Shown here: positions 6,633 through 14,733 of the stretch, one piece after another
Position numbering within the stretch: position 1 is the stretch's first letter
Layout of the letters: every line of letters starts with the position of its first letter
NCBI GenBank assembly: GCA_900543415.1
Contig: UQRE01000028.1
Span: 1 to 36,497 of the forward strand
Reading direction: 5' to 3'
DNA length: 36,497 bases
Source: an uncultured Dorea sp.
Lineage (GTDB): Bacteria > Bacillota > Clostridia > Lachnospirales > Lachnospiraceae
Position numbers and translations under genes: made by a program
Notes under the pieces: generated by a model
Told to the model about the DNA's origin: nothing
What the model saw: only the letters and a program-made list of their open reading frames with translations
The model's database searches: none

Positions 6633-8546
6633 ATGAAAAATATTATTATCGGTACAGCCGGACATATCGATCACGGGAAAACAACTTTGATTCGAGCATT
6701 GACCGGAAGAAATACAGATCGATGGGAAGAAGAGCAGCGAAGAGGAATTACGATTGATCTGGGATTTACCTATTTTGATCTGCCAACAGGCGATCGGGCA
6801 GGAATCATAGATGTGCCGGGGCACGAGAAGTTTATTAATAACATGGTTGCCGGTGTGGTAGGTATGGATCTGGTTCTTTTGGTCATTGCAGCAGATGAGG
6901 GAATTATGCCGCAGACAAGAGAACACATGGATATTTTAAGTCTTCTTGGGATTGAGAAAAGTATTATTGTATTAAATAAATGTGACTTAGTTGATGAAGA
7001 GTGGCTGGAACTTGTAGAAGAAGAAGTCAGAGAAGAGCTGGCTGGAACTTTTCTTGAGCATGCGCCGGTTGTGAAAGTATCAGCGGCTACAGGGGAAGGG
7101 ATTGCGGGACTTGTAGAGGAAATTGTAAGACTTACTTCTGATAGTGTAAATGCGAAAGATACCAGCACAATTCCGAGGCTTCCGATCGACCGCGCTTTCA
7201 GCTTGTCTGGGTTTGGAACGGTTATAACGGGAACTCTTGTGTCGGGAACAATTTCCAAGGAAGATGCGCTGGAAATGTATCCCATCGGAAAAGAGTGTAA
7301 GATACGAAGTATTCAGGTACACGGAGAGGACAAGAAAGAGTGTTATGCGGGACAGCGTGTGGCGATTAATCTTTCAAATGTGAAGAAGCATGAGATTAAG
7401 AGAGGATGCGTACTTGCACCTCCAAACAGTATGAAAAATACAGATCTTTTAGATGTGAAGCTGTCGGTCTTGGATTCGTCTATGCGAGTGCTGATCAATC
7501 ATTCCAGACTTCATTTCTTTACCGGGACAAGTGAAATCTTGTGTCGTGCGGTGCTTCTTGACAAAGAGGAGATCGGACCGGGCGAGAGCGGTTATGTGCA
7601 GCTTCGCTTGGAAGAGGAAATTGCGGTAAGACGTGGGGATAAATTTGTAGTGCGATTTTATTCGCCGATGGAGACTATTGGAGGCGGTGTGGTACTGGAG
7701 CCAAATCCGGGGATTAAGAAGCGTTTTCAGCCGCAGGTTATTGAGGAGTTGAAACGCAAAGAGTCAGGTTCATCCGCAGATGTTATCGAGCTTCATGCGC
7801 GGGAGCATGCGGATACACTGATCACACTTTCAGAGCTTGCCAAATTGACTGCGCTTTCTATGGAGGAAGTGCAAAAAGATGTAGAAGAACTGCGAGAGCA
7901 AAAGCTGGTATATACATTTGTCATGAGAAAAGATACGTATGTGTGGCATGCGGATTCTAAGCGGGCAGCAGTCCATACGCTGAAAAATGCGCTGAGGACA
8001 TTTGAAGAAAAGTATCCGTATCGGTATGGAATGAAAAAAGCGGAAGTTCAGATGACGTATTTTAAGAAAGTGAAACCGAATGTATTTGACAAAATTGTGG
8101 AGCTTCTGGAAGAGGAAGGCGAGATTAAGCGAACGGAGGAGTTCCTTGGTACACCGGAGTTCGAAATCTGTAAGGATGCAGTGTATGAACGTGTATCGCG
8201 CAAGATTCTTGCCACATTGAAGAATGCAAAATATGACTTTGTCCGCTACTCTGAGATTGAATTTCAGGGGAAAGACGGAGCAGTGTCAGACGATATATTG
8301 AATATTTTATTAGAGGAAAAAGAGGTTGTAAAGGTTACAGATGACATGTACACACTGACCGCTTATATGGAAGAGGCAAAGACAGTCATTCAGACCAAAT
8401 TAAAGGAAGAGGGACTTATTACGATTGCTCAGGTGAGAGATATCTTTGAGACGAGCAGGAAGAGCGCAAAACCGATACTGGAATATATGGACAGTATTAA
8501 AGTGACAAAGAAAACCGGAGCAGAGAGTGAGAGGGTGGCATACTAA
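6633..8546 (+). CDS. selB: Selenocysteine-specific elongation factor SelB
   Basis: A 637-aa GTPase that carries Sec-tRNA to the ribosome and binds the SECIS hairpin next to the UGA. The N-terminal EF-Tu-like domain shows GTAGHIDHGKTT (P-loop, residues 6-17), DVPGHEKFINNM, and NKCD. Domains II-III follow to about residue 340. The C-terminal half (about 370-637) is charged and helical with several winged-helix repeats, as expected for SECIS binding. Length is typical. A GGAGCAGAGGAAAG leader precedes the ATG, and the stop codon overlaps the next start (TAATG). Its mRNA clients in this window are selD and prdB. Confidence 0.97.
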   Translation: MKNIIIGTAGHIDHGKTTLIRALTGRNTDRWEEEQRRGITIDLGFTYFDLPTGDRAGIIDVPGHEKFINNMVAGVVGMDLVLLVIAADEGIMPQTREHMDILSLLGIEKSIIVLNKCDLVDEEWLELVEEEVREELAGTFLEHAPVVKVSAATGEGIAGLVEEIVRLTSDSVNAKDTSTIPRLPIDRAFSLSGFGTVITGTLVSGTISKEDALEMYPIGKECKIRSIQVHGEDKKECYAGQRVAINLSNVKKHEIKRGCVLAPPNSMKNTDLLDVKLSVLDSSMRVLINHSRLHFFTGTSEILCRAVLLDKEEIGPGESGYVQLRLEEEIAVRRGDKFVVRFYSPMETIGGGVVLEPNPGIKKRFQPQVIEELKRKESGSSADVIELHAREHADTLITLSELAKLTALSMEEVQKDVEELREQKLVYTFVMRKDTYVWHADSKRAAVHTLKNALRTFEEKYPYRYGMKKAEVQMTYFKKVKPNVFDKIVELLEEEGEIKRTEEFLGTPEFEICKDAVYERVSRKILATLKNAKYDFVRYSEIEFQGKDGAVSDDILNILLEEKEVVKVTDDMYTLTAYMEEAKTVIQTKLKEEGLITIAQVRDIFETSRKSAKPILEYMDSIKVTKKTGAESERVAY

Positions 8547-9457
8547 TGAATTTGAAACAGTTGGAGGCTTTTGTACAGGTTGCGGAGGGAGGCAGCTTTT
8601 CAAAGGCGGCAAAAGAATTGTTTTTGACACAGCCCACGATCAGTTCTCATATTTCTTCACTGGAGAGAGAACTGAATGCAAGGCTGTTTGTGAGAAATAC
8701 CAAAGAGGTAAGCCTGTCGGAAGATGGAATTAAATTATACAAATACGCGAAGCAGATGCTGGATCTTCAGCGGGAAATTGAAGTTACTTTCGGAATGGAT
8801 GAGGAAGGGGAGTCACATGCGGTGACCATAGCGGCTTCCACGATTCCGGCACAGTATCTTCTTCCGGAGGTGTTAACAAGATTTAGTGAAAGATATCCAC
8901 AGGAGCAGATTCGGATTCAAGAGACGGACAGTAGTAAAGTAGTCATGCAGATTGTGGATCATCGGGTAGATATCGGTTTTACCGGAACGGTACTGGAAAA
9001 GAAGCATTGTAAATATATTCCGTTTTATAAGGATGAGCTTGTGATTATCACGCCGAATACGCCGAAGTATCAGGAATTGGTGCAAGGAAATAAAGAAGAT
9101 ATTTCATGGATTAAGAAAGAACATGTAATCATGAGAGAAGAAGGTTCCGGTACAAGAAAAGAGGCGGAGCTTCAGCTAAAAGGAGCCGGTGTGAAATTTA
9201 CAGTCCTTGATATCATTGCAAGCATTGAAAATCAGGAGACAATTAAAAAATCTGTCCGACAGGGGATGGGGATTTCGATATTGTCTAAGCTTGCCACTGC
9301 AGATGAAGTGGCAAATGGCGAGATTCTGGCGTTCCCGATTCCAAATAGTGATGAGGGGCGTGACATCAACCTTGTTTATAACAAAAACTACCAGATGACA
9401 AGGAGTGCGGAACGATTTATTAAGGTGGTAAAAGAAGTTTACAATATACCAAGATAA
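8546..9457 (+). CDS. LysR-family regulator in selenium operon
   Basis: A 303-aa LysR-type transcription factor. The N-terminal winged helix-turn-helix is plain (MNLKQLEAFVQVAEGGSFSKA, then LFLTQPTISSHISSLERELN). The rest is a two-lobed ligand-binding domain with typical LysR features such as VDIGFTG and EGSGTRKEAE. The start overlaps the selB stop by one base, so it is co-expressed with and translationally coupled to the Sec machinery. It is probably the regulator of selenium genes or of the next operon, responding to a selenium or sulfur compound. That is inferred from position only. LysR proteins of this cluster type are known companions of sel genes in clostridia. Confidence 0.92.
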   Translation: MNLKQLEAFVQVAEGGSFSKAAKELFLTQPTISSHISSLERELNARLFVRNTKEVSLSEDGIKLYKYAKQMLDLQREIEVTFGMDEEGESHAVTIAASTIPAQYLLPEVLTRFSERYPQEQIRIQETDSSKVVMQIVDHRVDIGFTGTVLEKKHCKYIPFYKDELVIITPNTPKYQELVQGNKEDISWIKKEHVIMREEGSGTRKEAELQLKGAGVKFTVLDIIASIENQETIKKSVRQGMGISILSKLATADEVANGEILAFPIPNSDEGRDINLVYNKNYQMTRSAERFIKVVKEVYNIPR

Positions 9458-9482
9458 GAAAAAGGGGTAACTGGAGAAAAAG

Positions 9483-9522
9483 AAACGCCATATATAGGAA
9501 ATATCTATAAGTGGCGTTTTTT
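9483..9522 (+). terminator. Terminator of selenium operon
   Basis: AAACGCCA (9483-9490) pairs with TGGCGTTT (9512-9519), with an inner TATAG/CTATA helix, and ends in a T-run (TTTTTT). It lies 26 nt after the LysR stop. Confidence 0.85.
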
Positions 9523-9536
9523 ATTTGCTATTTCAA

Positions 9537-9566
9537 TTAGACGAAAAAGTGAATAACGACTATACT
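9537..9566 (+). promoter_or_regulatory. Likely promoter of Se/S supply operon
   Basis: TTAGAC (9537-9542), an 18-bp spacer and TATACT (9561-9566) precede the aminotransferase ATG at 9614 by about 48 bp. The -10 is good and the -35 weak. Confidence 0.4.
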
Positions 9567-9613
9567 AATAACAGTGGATAGATAAAAGATTCACAGATTT
9601 GAGAGGGAAAAAT

Positions 9614-10756
9614 ATGATTTATTTGGATAATGCTGCCACAACGATGCATAAACCGAAAAAGGTCATCGATGCAGTTGTCTGCGCTATGAGTTCCATGGGC
9701 AATGCAGGGCGCGGGGCAAATGAAGCGTCTTTGAGCGCATCAAGAATCATTTATGATACAAGAGAGAAGCTCTGCCGTTTCTTCCATGGGGAAAATCCGA
9801 GACAGATTGTGTTTACTAATAATTCGACGGAGAGTCTTAATATTGCGATTAAAGGTTTGTTAAATCCGGGAGATCATGTGATCACTACGATGCTGGAGCA
9901 TAATTCGGTGCTTCGTCCTTTGTATGAAATGAAGGAAAAGGGCGTAGAACTTACAATCATTGAGAGTGATAAAAATGGAAGATTTCGTTTGGAAGATATG
10001 GAAGCGGCAATTCGACCGAATACGAAGATGATTGTTTGTACTAATGGCTCCAATCTCACAGGAAATTATGTTCCGCTTAAACCGGTAGGAGAGCTGGCGA
10101 AGAAGCATGATATTTTATTTGTAGTTGATGCTTCTCAGACAGCAGGTGTATTTCCGATAGATGTGCAGGACATGATGATTGATGTGCTGTGTTTTACAGG
10201 ACATAAAGGACTTCTGGGACCGCAGGGTACCGGGGGAATGTACGTAAAAGAGGGAATTAAGATCAGACCGCTGAAAACAGGTGGAAGCGGTGTTCAGACA
10301 TATAGCAAGACACATCCGGCAGAAATGCCTACTGCCTTAGAGGCAGGGACCCTGAATGGACATGGAATCGCAGGCCTTCATGCGGCCATGTCATACCTGG
10401 AAGAGACGGGCGTGGATCATATCCGCGCCCGGGAACAGGAACTGATGTGGAGGTTCTATGAAGGGGTGAAGGATATACCGGAGATTACCATATATGGAGA
10501 TTTCAGCACAAAAGAGCGATGTGCCATTGTGACGCTGAATATTGGTGAGTATGATTCTTCAGAAGTGAGTGATGCGCTTCTTACAGAATATAGTATTTCT
10601 ACGAGACCGGGAGGACATTGTGCACCGCTAATGCACGAAGCGCTTGGAACGGTAGAACAGGGGGCAGTGAGATTTAGTTTCTCGCATTATAACACGGAAG
10701 AAGAAGTGGACACGGCGATTGAGGCGGTCCGTGAACTCGCTAAGGATGAGGAATAG
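9614..10756 (+). CDS. Class-V aminotransferase, cysteine desulfurase/Sec lyase type
   Basis: A 380-aa PLP enzyme of the NifS/SufS/CsdA group, which strips sulfur from cysteine or selenium from selenocysteine. Visible are MIYLDNAATTMHKP at the N-terminus, the TNNSTESLNIAIKGL cofactor segment, VVDASQTAG, the PLP-lysine motif CFTGHKGLLGPQGTGG, and a catalytic-loop Cys in RPGGHCAPLMHEALGT near residue 340. The start at ATG 9614 is favoured because GAGAGGG lies 7-8 nt upstream; a TTG 15 nt earlier lacks a ribosome site. It heads an operon with a YedE transporter and two small carrier proteins, so release and delivery of selenium to SelD is the favoured role. Ordinary cysteine desulfurase work for Fe-S or thio-tRNA cannot be excluded. 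Confidence 0.88.
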   Translation: MIYLDNAATTMHKPKKVIDAVVCAMSSMGNAGRGANEASLSASRIIYDTREKLCRFFHGENPRQIVFTNNSTESLNIAIKGLLNPGDHVITTMLEHNSVLRPLYEMKEKGVELTIIESDKNGRFRLEDMEAAIRPNTKMIVCTNGSNLTGNYVPLKPVGELAKKHDILFVVDASQTAGVFPIDVQDMMIDVLCFTGHKGLLGPQGTGGMYVKEGIKIRPLKTGGSGVQTYSKTHPAEMPTALEAGTLNGHGIAGLHAAMSYLEETGVDHIRAREQELMWRFYEGVKDIPEITIYGDFSTKERCAIVTLNIGEYDSSEVSDALLTEYSISTRPGGHCAPLMHEALGTVEQGAVRFSFSHYNTEEEVDTAIEAVRELAKDEE

Positions 10757-10798
10757 TTATCTTTAGTACAATGAGAGAAAACAGTAGGAGGAAAGAAC

Positions 10799-11896
10799 AT
10801 GAACTTATCAGATTCAAAGAAGAAGCTGGCGTTAGCCGGCGCGGTGTGTGGAATCGTAGCGGCAATTCTTGCACTTTTAGGTAACCCGGCCAATATGGCA
10901 TTTTGTATTGCATGCTTTATCCGTGATACGGCAGGAGCATTTGGAATGCATCAGGCAGAAGTAGTACAGTATGCAAGACCGGAAATCATCGGTCTCGTGC
11001 TTGGAGCATTTTTGATTTCTGTAGCAACAAAGGAATATCGTTCTACAGCAGGTTCGTCACCAATGATCCGTTTTGTATTAGGCGTGATCATTATGATCGG
11101 CGCACTTGTATTTCTTGGCTGTCCGCTGCGTATGATTATTCGCATGTCAGCAGGCGACTTGAATGCGTGGGTGGCACTTGTTGGATTTATTCTTGGTATC
11201 GCTACAGGCGTGTTTGCCCTTAAGAAAGGCTTCAGCCTTGGAAGAGCGCACGTAACGAACAAAGTAAATGGAGCAGTTCTTCCGGTGATCGTAACAGGTA
11301 TCCTTGTGGTGGCACTTTGTACCTCCCTCCTGAAGGTAAGCCAGACAGGTCCTGGAAGTATGCACGCTCCGGTTATTGCATCACTGCTTGGCGGTTTAGT
11401 TTTTGGTGCCTTTGCTCAGAAATCAAGAATGTGTTTTGCAGGAAGTATGCGTGACATTATTTTGATGAAGAACTTTGATCTGTTCTCAGTAATTGCAGGC
11501 TTATTTGTAGTAATGCTTGTGTTTAATCTGGCAACAGGACGTTTCGTTCTTGGCTTTGACACACCGGGTGTGATTGCGCACTCTGAACATTTGTGGAATA
11601 TTCTTGGTATGTATACAGTTGGATTTGCGGCAGTTCTGGCAGGCGGTTGTCCTCTTCGTCAGTTAATCCTTGCAGGACAGGGATCTTCTGATGCGGCAGT
11701 AACTGTAGTCGGAATGTTTGTAGGTGGAGCACTTTGCCATAACCTTGGTCTTGCAGCAAGCGGCACAGCTCTCAATCCTGAGACAAAAGAGCTTGTAGCA
11801 GGAGCGGTTCCGTTAAATGGGAAAGTAGCTTGTATTATCTGTATTGTAGTATGCTTTATTATTGCATTCACATGTAAGAGAGAAGAGGCAAAATAA
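10799..11896 (+). CDS. yedE: YedE-family putative selenium transporter
   Basis: A 365-aa inner-membrane protein with about nine to ten hydrophobic segments, of the YeeE/YedE (sulf-transport) family. The family marks are two small-residue/cysteine motifs, LVFLGCPLRMIIRMSAGD near residue 105 and LAGGCPLRQLILAGQG near residue 285, plus AQKSRMCFAGSMRD near residue 205. These cysteines are thought to relay thiosulfate- or selenium-type ligands. In selenium-using bacteria this subtype sits next to sel genes, as it does here. AGGAGG precedes the ATG. Gaps are 42 nt to the aminotransferase and 75 nt to the TusA gene. Membrane topology and family are sure; the transported ion is inferred. Confidence 0.9.
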   Translation: MNLSDSKKKLALAGAVCGIVAAILALLGNPANMAFCIACFIRDTAGAFGMHQAEVVQYARPEIIGLVLGAFLISVATKEYRSTAGSSPMIRFVLGVIIMIGALVFLGCPLRMIIRMSAGDLNAWVALVGFILGIATGVFALKKGFSLGRAHVTNKVNGAVLPVIVTGILVVALCTSLLKVSQTGPGSMHAPVIASLLGGLVFGAFAQKSRMCFAGSMRDIILMKNFDLFSVIAGLFVVMLVFNLATGRFVLGFDTPGVIAHSEHLWNILGMYTVGFAAVLAGGCPLRQLILAGQGSSDAAVTVVGMFVGGALCHNLGLAASGTALNPETKELVAGAVPLNGKVACIICIVVCFIIAFTCKREEAK

Positions 11897-11971
11897 AGAC
11901 AACATAATTTGGAAAATAAGGATTGAAAAAACTGTTTTATCATAGTATCCTAGGAAAGAAGGTAAATAAAT

Positions 11972-12175
11972 ATGAAGGAAGTAGACGCAAGAGGTCTTTC
12001 TTGTCCGGAACCGTTAATGCTGACGGCGAATGCGCTCAAAGGAGCTACAGAGGCTGTAAAGGTACTGGTTACAGAACCACATCAGAAAATGAACGTTGAG
12101 AAATTTGCTAAAGATCATGGCAAAACACCAACATCTACGGAGAAGGACGGATACTTCGAAGTTGTGATTGAGTAG
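11972..12175 (+). CDS. TusA-like sulfur/selenium carrier
   Basis: A 67-aa protein of the TusA/SirA family, small soluble carriers that hold sulfur (or possibly selenium) as a persulfide on one cysteine. The signature is DARGLSCPEPLMLT at residues 5-18, with the carrier Cys followed by Pro-Glu-Pro. The alpha/beta pattern continues to the end and the length is short but normal. It lies right after yedE and 4 nt before the DUF3343 gene. YedE-TusA pairs are a recurring arrangement, so it probably receives the atom brought in by YedE and passes it on. The substrate choice between S and Se is not visible in the sequence. Confidence 0.9.
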   Translation: MKEVDARGLSCPEPLMLTANALKGATEAVKVLVTEPHQKMNVEKFAKDHGKTPTSTEKDGYFEVVIE

Positions 12176-12179
12176 AGAC

Positions 12180-12416
12180 ATGAGAAAAAAAGAATTGAAA
12201 TTAGTCGTAACATTTCATACGACAGCAGATGCTATGGCGATGGAGAAGGCTTGTAAAGAGCAGAATGTTCCGGGCCGTATCATTCCGGTGCCAAGAACTA
12301 TTTCCGCAGGATGCGGACTGGCGTGGTGCGCAGCTCTCGAAGAGAGAGAAGAAATTGCAGCCATGATGAAGAAGGCAGGCATTGAAGAAGAAGACATGCA
12401 CGAATGCATGGTATAA
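12180..12416 (+). CDS. DUF3343 putative Se/S carrier-like protein
   Basis: A 78-aa protein of the DUF3343 type, small proteins found near sulfur and selenium genes and named putative Se/S carrier-like. Features seen are the N-terminal LVVTFHTTADAMAMEKACKE, the conserved VPGRIIPVPRTISAGCGLAWCA with two cysteines five residues apart, and a helical tail with another Cys close to the end (HECMV). I chose ATG 12180, 4 nt after the TusA stop. A TTG 12 nt earlier is in frame but overlaps that stop. It is the last gene of the operon, ahead of a strong terminator. The paired cysteines make thiol- or selenol-based transfer plausible, but no reaction is proven. Confidence 0.82.
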   Translation: MRKKELKLVVTFHTTADAMAMEKACKEQNVPGRIIPVPRTISAGCGLAWCAALEEREEIAAMMKKAGIEEEDMHECMV

Positions 12417-12420
12417 GCAA

Positions 12421-12464
12421 AAAAAGACGGACACTTTGAATCAAAACGAAGTGTCCGTCTTTTT
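12421..12464. terminator. Bidirectional terminator
   Basis: A perfect 16-bp stem, AAAAAGACGGACACTT with AAGTGTCCGTCTTTTT, and a 12-nt loop. A/T runs on both sides let it stop both the Se/S supply operon and the convergent tetR gene. Confidence 0.9.
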
Positions 12465-12486
12465 AGGTTCAGGCATTATGTGCATA

Positions 12487-13074
12487 TTAAACTCCTTCAA
12501 CAAATGTTCGTAAAACATGTGGTAATAGTTTGCTGCTGTATTCTGTCAATGAATATTTGCCTTTGAATAGTGCCCAGTCATAGATGATAGCCCGTTCATA
12601 CAGAGCATATATTTTCATTAATTCTTCGGCGGTGGAAGTGTCTTTGAATTCGCCGCTTTTAATGCCGTCATCGATAATTTCTGTCAGCCATTTGAAATAA
12701 AACCGTTTCTTGTCAGCGAGAGATTTTTTGTCTTTTGTAATAAGCTGTGACGAATACAGATAGGCGATGAGGTGACGGTCTATTGTTTCCTCGATCATCT
12801 GAAATAATTCACGGTTTAAAAAAAAGAGCTTATCACTGGCGGAAAGGTTGGGGTCGATAACCCCTGCAAGTTCTTCGTATTTTTCATCAAAGAGATAAGA
12901 CAGGGAGTTGAGAAGCGCCTCTTTACCTTTGAAATAGTGATAAAAAGTACCTTTTGATGTCTTTGAGGCGGAAATAATATCCTCTACGGTTGTCTGGTCA
13001 TATCCTTTTTTGTGAAACAGGTTCCACGCAGCCTTCACGATGCGACTTTTGGTGGAATGCCGTTTTCGTGGCAT
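12487..13074 (-). CDS. TetR-family transcriptional regulator
   Basis: A one-domain-plus-sensor repressor of about 195 aa. The N-terminal helix-turn-helix is typical of TetR: TKSRIVKAAWNLFHKKGYDQ, TTVEDIISAS, then TSKGTFYHYFKGKEALL. The remaining 140 residues are the variable helical ligand/dimer domain and give no hint of the ligand. AAGGA lies directly against the first ATG (13083), which is too close. The third Met (ATG at 13074, protein starting MPRKRHSTKS) is 9 nt from it and is my choice. It is alone on its strand, between the selenium supply operon and prdF, both of which end toward it. Its target cannot be read from position. Confidence 0.85.
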   Translation of the reverse strand: MPRKRHSTKSRIVKAAWNLFHKKGYDQTTVEDIISASKTSKGTFYHYFKGKEALLNSLSYLFDEKYEELAGVIDPNLSASDKLFFLNRELFQMIEETIDRHLIAYLYSSQLITKDKKSLADKKRFYFKWLTEIIDDGIKSGEFKDTSTAEELMKIYALYERAIIYDWALFKGKYSLTEYSSKLLPHVLRTFVEGV

Positions 13075-13136
13075 TGTCATCATTCCTTTCCCAGCTGTAA
13101 ATAATATATAACTAATAAGATATATGGATGATAATA

Positions 13137-13169
13137 ATAGAAGCGGATTATGAAATAACCCGCTTCTAT
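13137..13169. terminator. Terminator of prdF
   Basis: ATAGAAGCGG and CCGCTTCTAT form a perfect 10-bp stem with a 13-nt loop, 37 nt past the prdF stop. On the minus strand it is followed by TATTATTAT, a modest U-tract. Confidence 0.6.
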
Positions 13170-13205
13170 GACATTATAGTTTTACTGAATCAACAAATAT
13201 TCAGA

Positions 13206-14240
13206 CTAACCTACCTGGAAACCATATTTCAATGGATCTGTAGGATCGATCAGGTATGTAGCAACACCTGTCAGGTAGCAACTTCCTGTGATCATTGGGA
13301 TAACAGCATCGAAGTCAGCAACTTTTGTTGTCTCTTTGATTACCCCCTTGAAGAGACTGCCGATAAAGCTTTCATAAACGAATTCTTCGCCGACTTTGAT
13401 CTCTCCCCAGTGATGGAGAGTAGCAAGTTTTGCACTTGTACCTGTTCCACATGGTGAACGGTCAGCCATGTAATCACCAAAGATAACTACGTTTCTCATG
13501 TTAGCTTTGTCTGGGTTTGGTGTTGGTCCGTAGAATTCTACGAGGTCAACTGTATCAATGTCAAGAAGAGGATGTTTAACAGGGATTGTCTTGTTAATCT
13601 CGTGTAACATTTTCATACCAAGATCTGTGTATGCCGGAACGGATTTTGCATTGATCTCACCAAGATCTAATTTTGTTGTATCAACCAATGCGAAGAAGCT
13701 TCCGCCGAAGGAAATTGTAAATTCGATCTCTTTTCCATCAACAGTAACTTTCTGATTCTCTTTGTAAACGAATGCAGGAACGTTTGTTAATGTAACGTGT
13801 TCTACTTTTCCGTCTTTTACAAGAGCTGTTGTACGGATAAGTCCTGCAGGAGCGTCAAGAACAACTTCGTTCTCGCCTTCGTGCATTTCTTTTAATCCGG
13901 ACTCAAGAATAACAGTAACAGCACCGATTGTACAGTGTCCGCACATGTTCAGATATCCGCCTGTATCCATGAACATTACACCGAAGTCAGCTTCCGGATT
14001 AACCGGTTCACATAAGAAAGCACCGAACATGTCATGATGTCCTCTTGGTTCAAACATAAGAGCTGTACGAACCTTATCGTAATTCTCTTCCATCCATTTT
14101 TTCTTTTCAATCATTGTGGTGCCTTCTGGCTCTGGGAATCCACCGATAACGATACGACAGAATTCTCCAACGGTATGAGCGTCTACAACCTGAAGAGCTG
14201 CTTCAAACCGATCGAAGTTAACATTAGCTTTTAACTCCAT
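13206..14240 (-). CDS. prdF: Proline racemase PrdF
   Basis: A 344-aa cofactor-independent racemase that turns L-proline into D-proline, the substrate of the reductase encoded next door. The two catalytic cysteines are seen in MCGHCTIGAVT (near residue 98) and DRSPCGTGTSAKLATL (near residue 260). The N-terminal VVDAHTVGEFCRIVIGGFPEPEG is also diagnostic, and length is normal. A 4-hydroxyproline epimerase shares the fold, but the proline reductase setting and the C-terminal DPLKYGF segment favour PrdF. AAAGGAGG precedes the ATG by 9 nt. It is transcribed away from tRNA-Sec and prdC, so it is regulated separately from the reductase genes, perhaps through the dyad at 14350-14404. Confidence 0.93.
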   Translation of the reverse strand: MELKANVNFDRFEAALQVVDAHTVGEFCRIVIGGFPEPEGTTMIEKKKWMEENYDKVRTALMFEPRGHHDMFGAFLCEPVNPEADFGVMFMDTGGYLNMCGHCTIGAVTVILESGLKEMHEGENEVVLDAPAGLIRTTALVKDGKVEHVTLTNVPAFVYKENQKVTVDGKEIEFTISFGGSFFALVDTTKLDLGEINAKSVPAYTDLGMKMLHEINKTIPVKHPLLDIDTVDLVEFYGPTPNPDKANMRNVVIFGDYMADRSPCGTGTSAKLATLHHWGEIKVGEEFVYESFIGSLFKGVIKETTKVADFDAVIPMITGSCYLTGVATYLIDPTDPLKYGFQVG

Positions 14241-14349
14241 AATAATTACCTCCTTTTAAAATAAAAGTTTTAACTATAGATAAAATCTATAAGTTTTTAT
14301 AAAAACACATTGAAAACCCCCATGTTTTCTCCGTGCCTTTTTCTATAAC

Positions 14350-14404
14350 ACTAGGTATTGTGGTCTGAAACGATATAAAATTAACAATTAGACCACGTTC
14401 TAGT
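14350..14404. promoter_or_regulatory. Large two-block dyad between prdF and tRNA-Sec
   Basis: ACTAG...GTGGTCT (14350-14366) is mirrored by AGACCAC...CTAGT (14390-14404) around a 23-nt AT-rich centre. It looks like a binding site for a dimeric or paired regulator. On the prdF strand, just downstream, AGGCACG resembles the -24 half of a sigma-54 promoter, but the -12 GC is absent (AC). Confidence 0.45.
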
Positions 14405-14444
14405 ATCGCGTTTAATTCACTACCTTTATTATGGATGAAAAGCC

Positions 14445-14473
14445 TTGAAAAGTCAATGTTTTTTTGGTATTAT
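14445..14473 (+). promoter_or_regulatory. Upstream promoter for tRNA-Sec/prdC
   Basis: TTGAAA (14445-14450), 17 bp, TATTAT (14468-14473), pointing to tRNA-Sec. Near-consensus sigma-A promoter. Confidence 0.6.
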
Positions 14474-14501
14474 AAAAATAAATAAAAACGCGCTAAAACT
14501 G

Positions 14502-14530
14502 TTGAAATCTCAAAAAAGATATGTTATGGT
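14502..14530 (+). promoter_or_regulatory. Proximal promoter for tRNA-Sec
   Basis: TTGAAA (14502-14507), 17 bp, TATGGT (14525-14530). The start would fall near 14537, about 17 nt before the tRNA 5' end. Confidence 0.5.
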
Positions 14531-14553
14531 ATTTAGAGTGAAATAGAGTATAG

Positions 14554-14651
14554 GGGGGTAGATGGGTGACTGGTGTGCCTCCTAGTCTTCAAAACTAGTG
14601 TTGGGCGTTAAGAGCGTCCTGGGTGGGTTCGATTCCCACATGCCCTCGCCA
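14554..14651 (+). tRNA. selC: tRNA-Sec (anticodon TCA)
   Basis: A 98-nt selenocysteine tRNA. The anticodon loop CTTCAAA with TCA (14589-14591) is closed by CTAGT/ACTAG. The T arm is GTGGG-TTCGATT-CCCAC. The long variable arm contains GGGCG/CGTCC. The 3' part ATGCCCTC, then G and encoded CCA, gives the 8-bp Sec-type acceptor against GGGGGTAG; it has two G-U pairs, and the eighth pair would be a G-A mismatch. It decodes the UGA codons of selD and prdB in this window. It stands between prdF and prdC rather than with selA/selB. Confidence 0.95.
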
Positions 14652-14733
14652 AAAAAGAAAAATTTCACGTTAAAAAAATGGCAAAGCCATTTATAGATAA
14701 AATTAATAATAGATTATCCAGATTAATATAAGA

